The position numbers and the translations under genes are program-made. This document shows, piece after piece, positions 63,888 through 64,000 of a stretch of 64,000 nucleotides of DNA. The notes under the pieces are model-generated. The model did not search any database. It was not told where the DNA came from and saw only the letters and a program-made list of their open reading frames with translations. Numbering within the stretch: position 1 is the stretch's first letter; each line of letters opens with the position of its first letter. This DNA is from an uncultured Erythrobacter sp. (GTDB taxonomy: Bacteria > Pseudomonadota > Alphaproteobacteria > Sphingomonadales > Sphingomonadaceae). The DNA lies in NCBI RefSeq assembly GCF_947502395.1, contig NZ_CANMZM010000002.1, positions 744,001 through 808,000 of the forward strand, given 5' to 3'.

Positions 63888-64000
63888 AACGTCCTCGGCG
63901 TATTCCCGGCGGCAGATGAGCAGGTCCGGCAAATAGGTGTCTGACTGGTTGTAGCGCAGCGGCGATCCATCGATGCGCGAGCAATGCAGGCCATGCGCCC
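63864..64000 (-). CDS. CysQ/inositol-monophosphatase-family protein, C-terminal end only
   Basis: The window edge cuts this minus-strand gene; only the last 45 codons are visible. They read [18 protein letters not shown], then [17 protein letters not shown], and end LVADL. The GSPLRYN segment is the substrate-loop region near the C-terminus of 3'(2'),5'-bisphosphate nucleotidase (CysQ)-like phosphatases. It would be a second member of the family besides the one at 27.3 kb. Confidence 0.7.
   Translation of the reverse strand, partial: AHGLHCSRIDGSPLRYNQSDTYLPDLLICRREYAEDVLALVADL

Overview
The window looks like chromosome from an alphaproteobacterium of the order Sphingomonadales, most likely the family Erythrobacteraceae. 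The evidence is the co-occurrence of a SciP/DUF1153 cell-cycle regulator, Coq7 rather than UbiF, a canonical petABC bc1 operon, DUF3035 and DUF445 proteins, and moderately GC-rich codon use. This placement rests on gene content and order seen by eye, with no database search. About 68 genes or gene remnants, one tRNA and one insertion sequence are supported. Most of the window is ordinary core genome with very tight packing: many ATGA/GTGA/TAATG start-stop overlaps within operons, and five convergent gene pairs whose stop codons interlock.

Layout: 1-5.7 kb carries rsfS, rlmH, an EnvC-like divisome factor, a CtpA protease, a DsbB-like protein and coq7. 5.7-9.6 kb (minus strand) is a dnaJ-yihY-fabI-epimerase run. 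9.8-15.3 kb has pdxH-phzF, a serine hydrolase, mnmA, a small operon ending in SciP, and a GlsB-like protein. 15.6-21.8 kb is an RND efflux pair (the permease has an unusual membrane insert) and a DUF445 protein. 21.9-22.9 kb is a DUF433/DUF5615 toxin-antitoxin-like pair. 23-24.7 kb is etfBA behind a palindromic site. 25-30.3 kb contains a DUF6265 protein, sucC with a GFA protein, an inositol-phosphatase-family enzyme, an OmpA lipoprotein and a CBS/CorC-type transporter. 30.3-39.2 kb is one long minus-strand run: gpmA, purE, purK, folA, ribF, a phosphodiesterase, ileS, lspA and a DUF3035 lipoprotein. IleS carries an in-frame 27-codon palindromic repeat.

39.5-47.1 kb is the accessory region. 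A tRNA-Thr is followed by a decayed serine recombinase, butt-joined to a decayed haloalkane dehalogenase, then an IS5-family element with CTAG target duplications. Next comes a spore-coat-U-type chaperone-usher pilus operon whose chaperone is frameshifted in its signal peptide, with one further pilin-like gene on the opposite strand. 47.3-64 kb returns to core functions: an acyl-CoA dehydrogenase, two PH-domain membrane proteins, a threonine-aldolase-like enzyme, EamA, pepN, pgeF, petABC, apt, a CPA-type antiporter, an OmpA lipoprotein and the end of a cysQ-like gene.

The most notable things are the palindromic repeat inside ileS, the layered tRNA-proximal scar, the damaged pilus operon, and a set of genes lacking an ATG/GTG/TTG start at the expected place. 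One of those is an 83-codon gene at 47274-47525 that start-codon-based gene calling would miss. I saw no CRISPR array, rRNA operon, replication origin or intact prophage.
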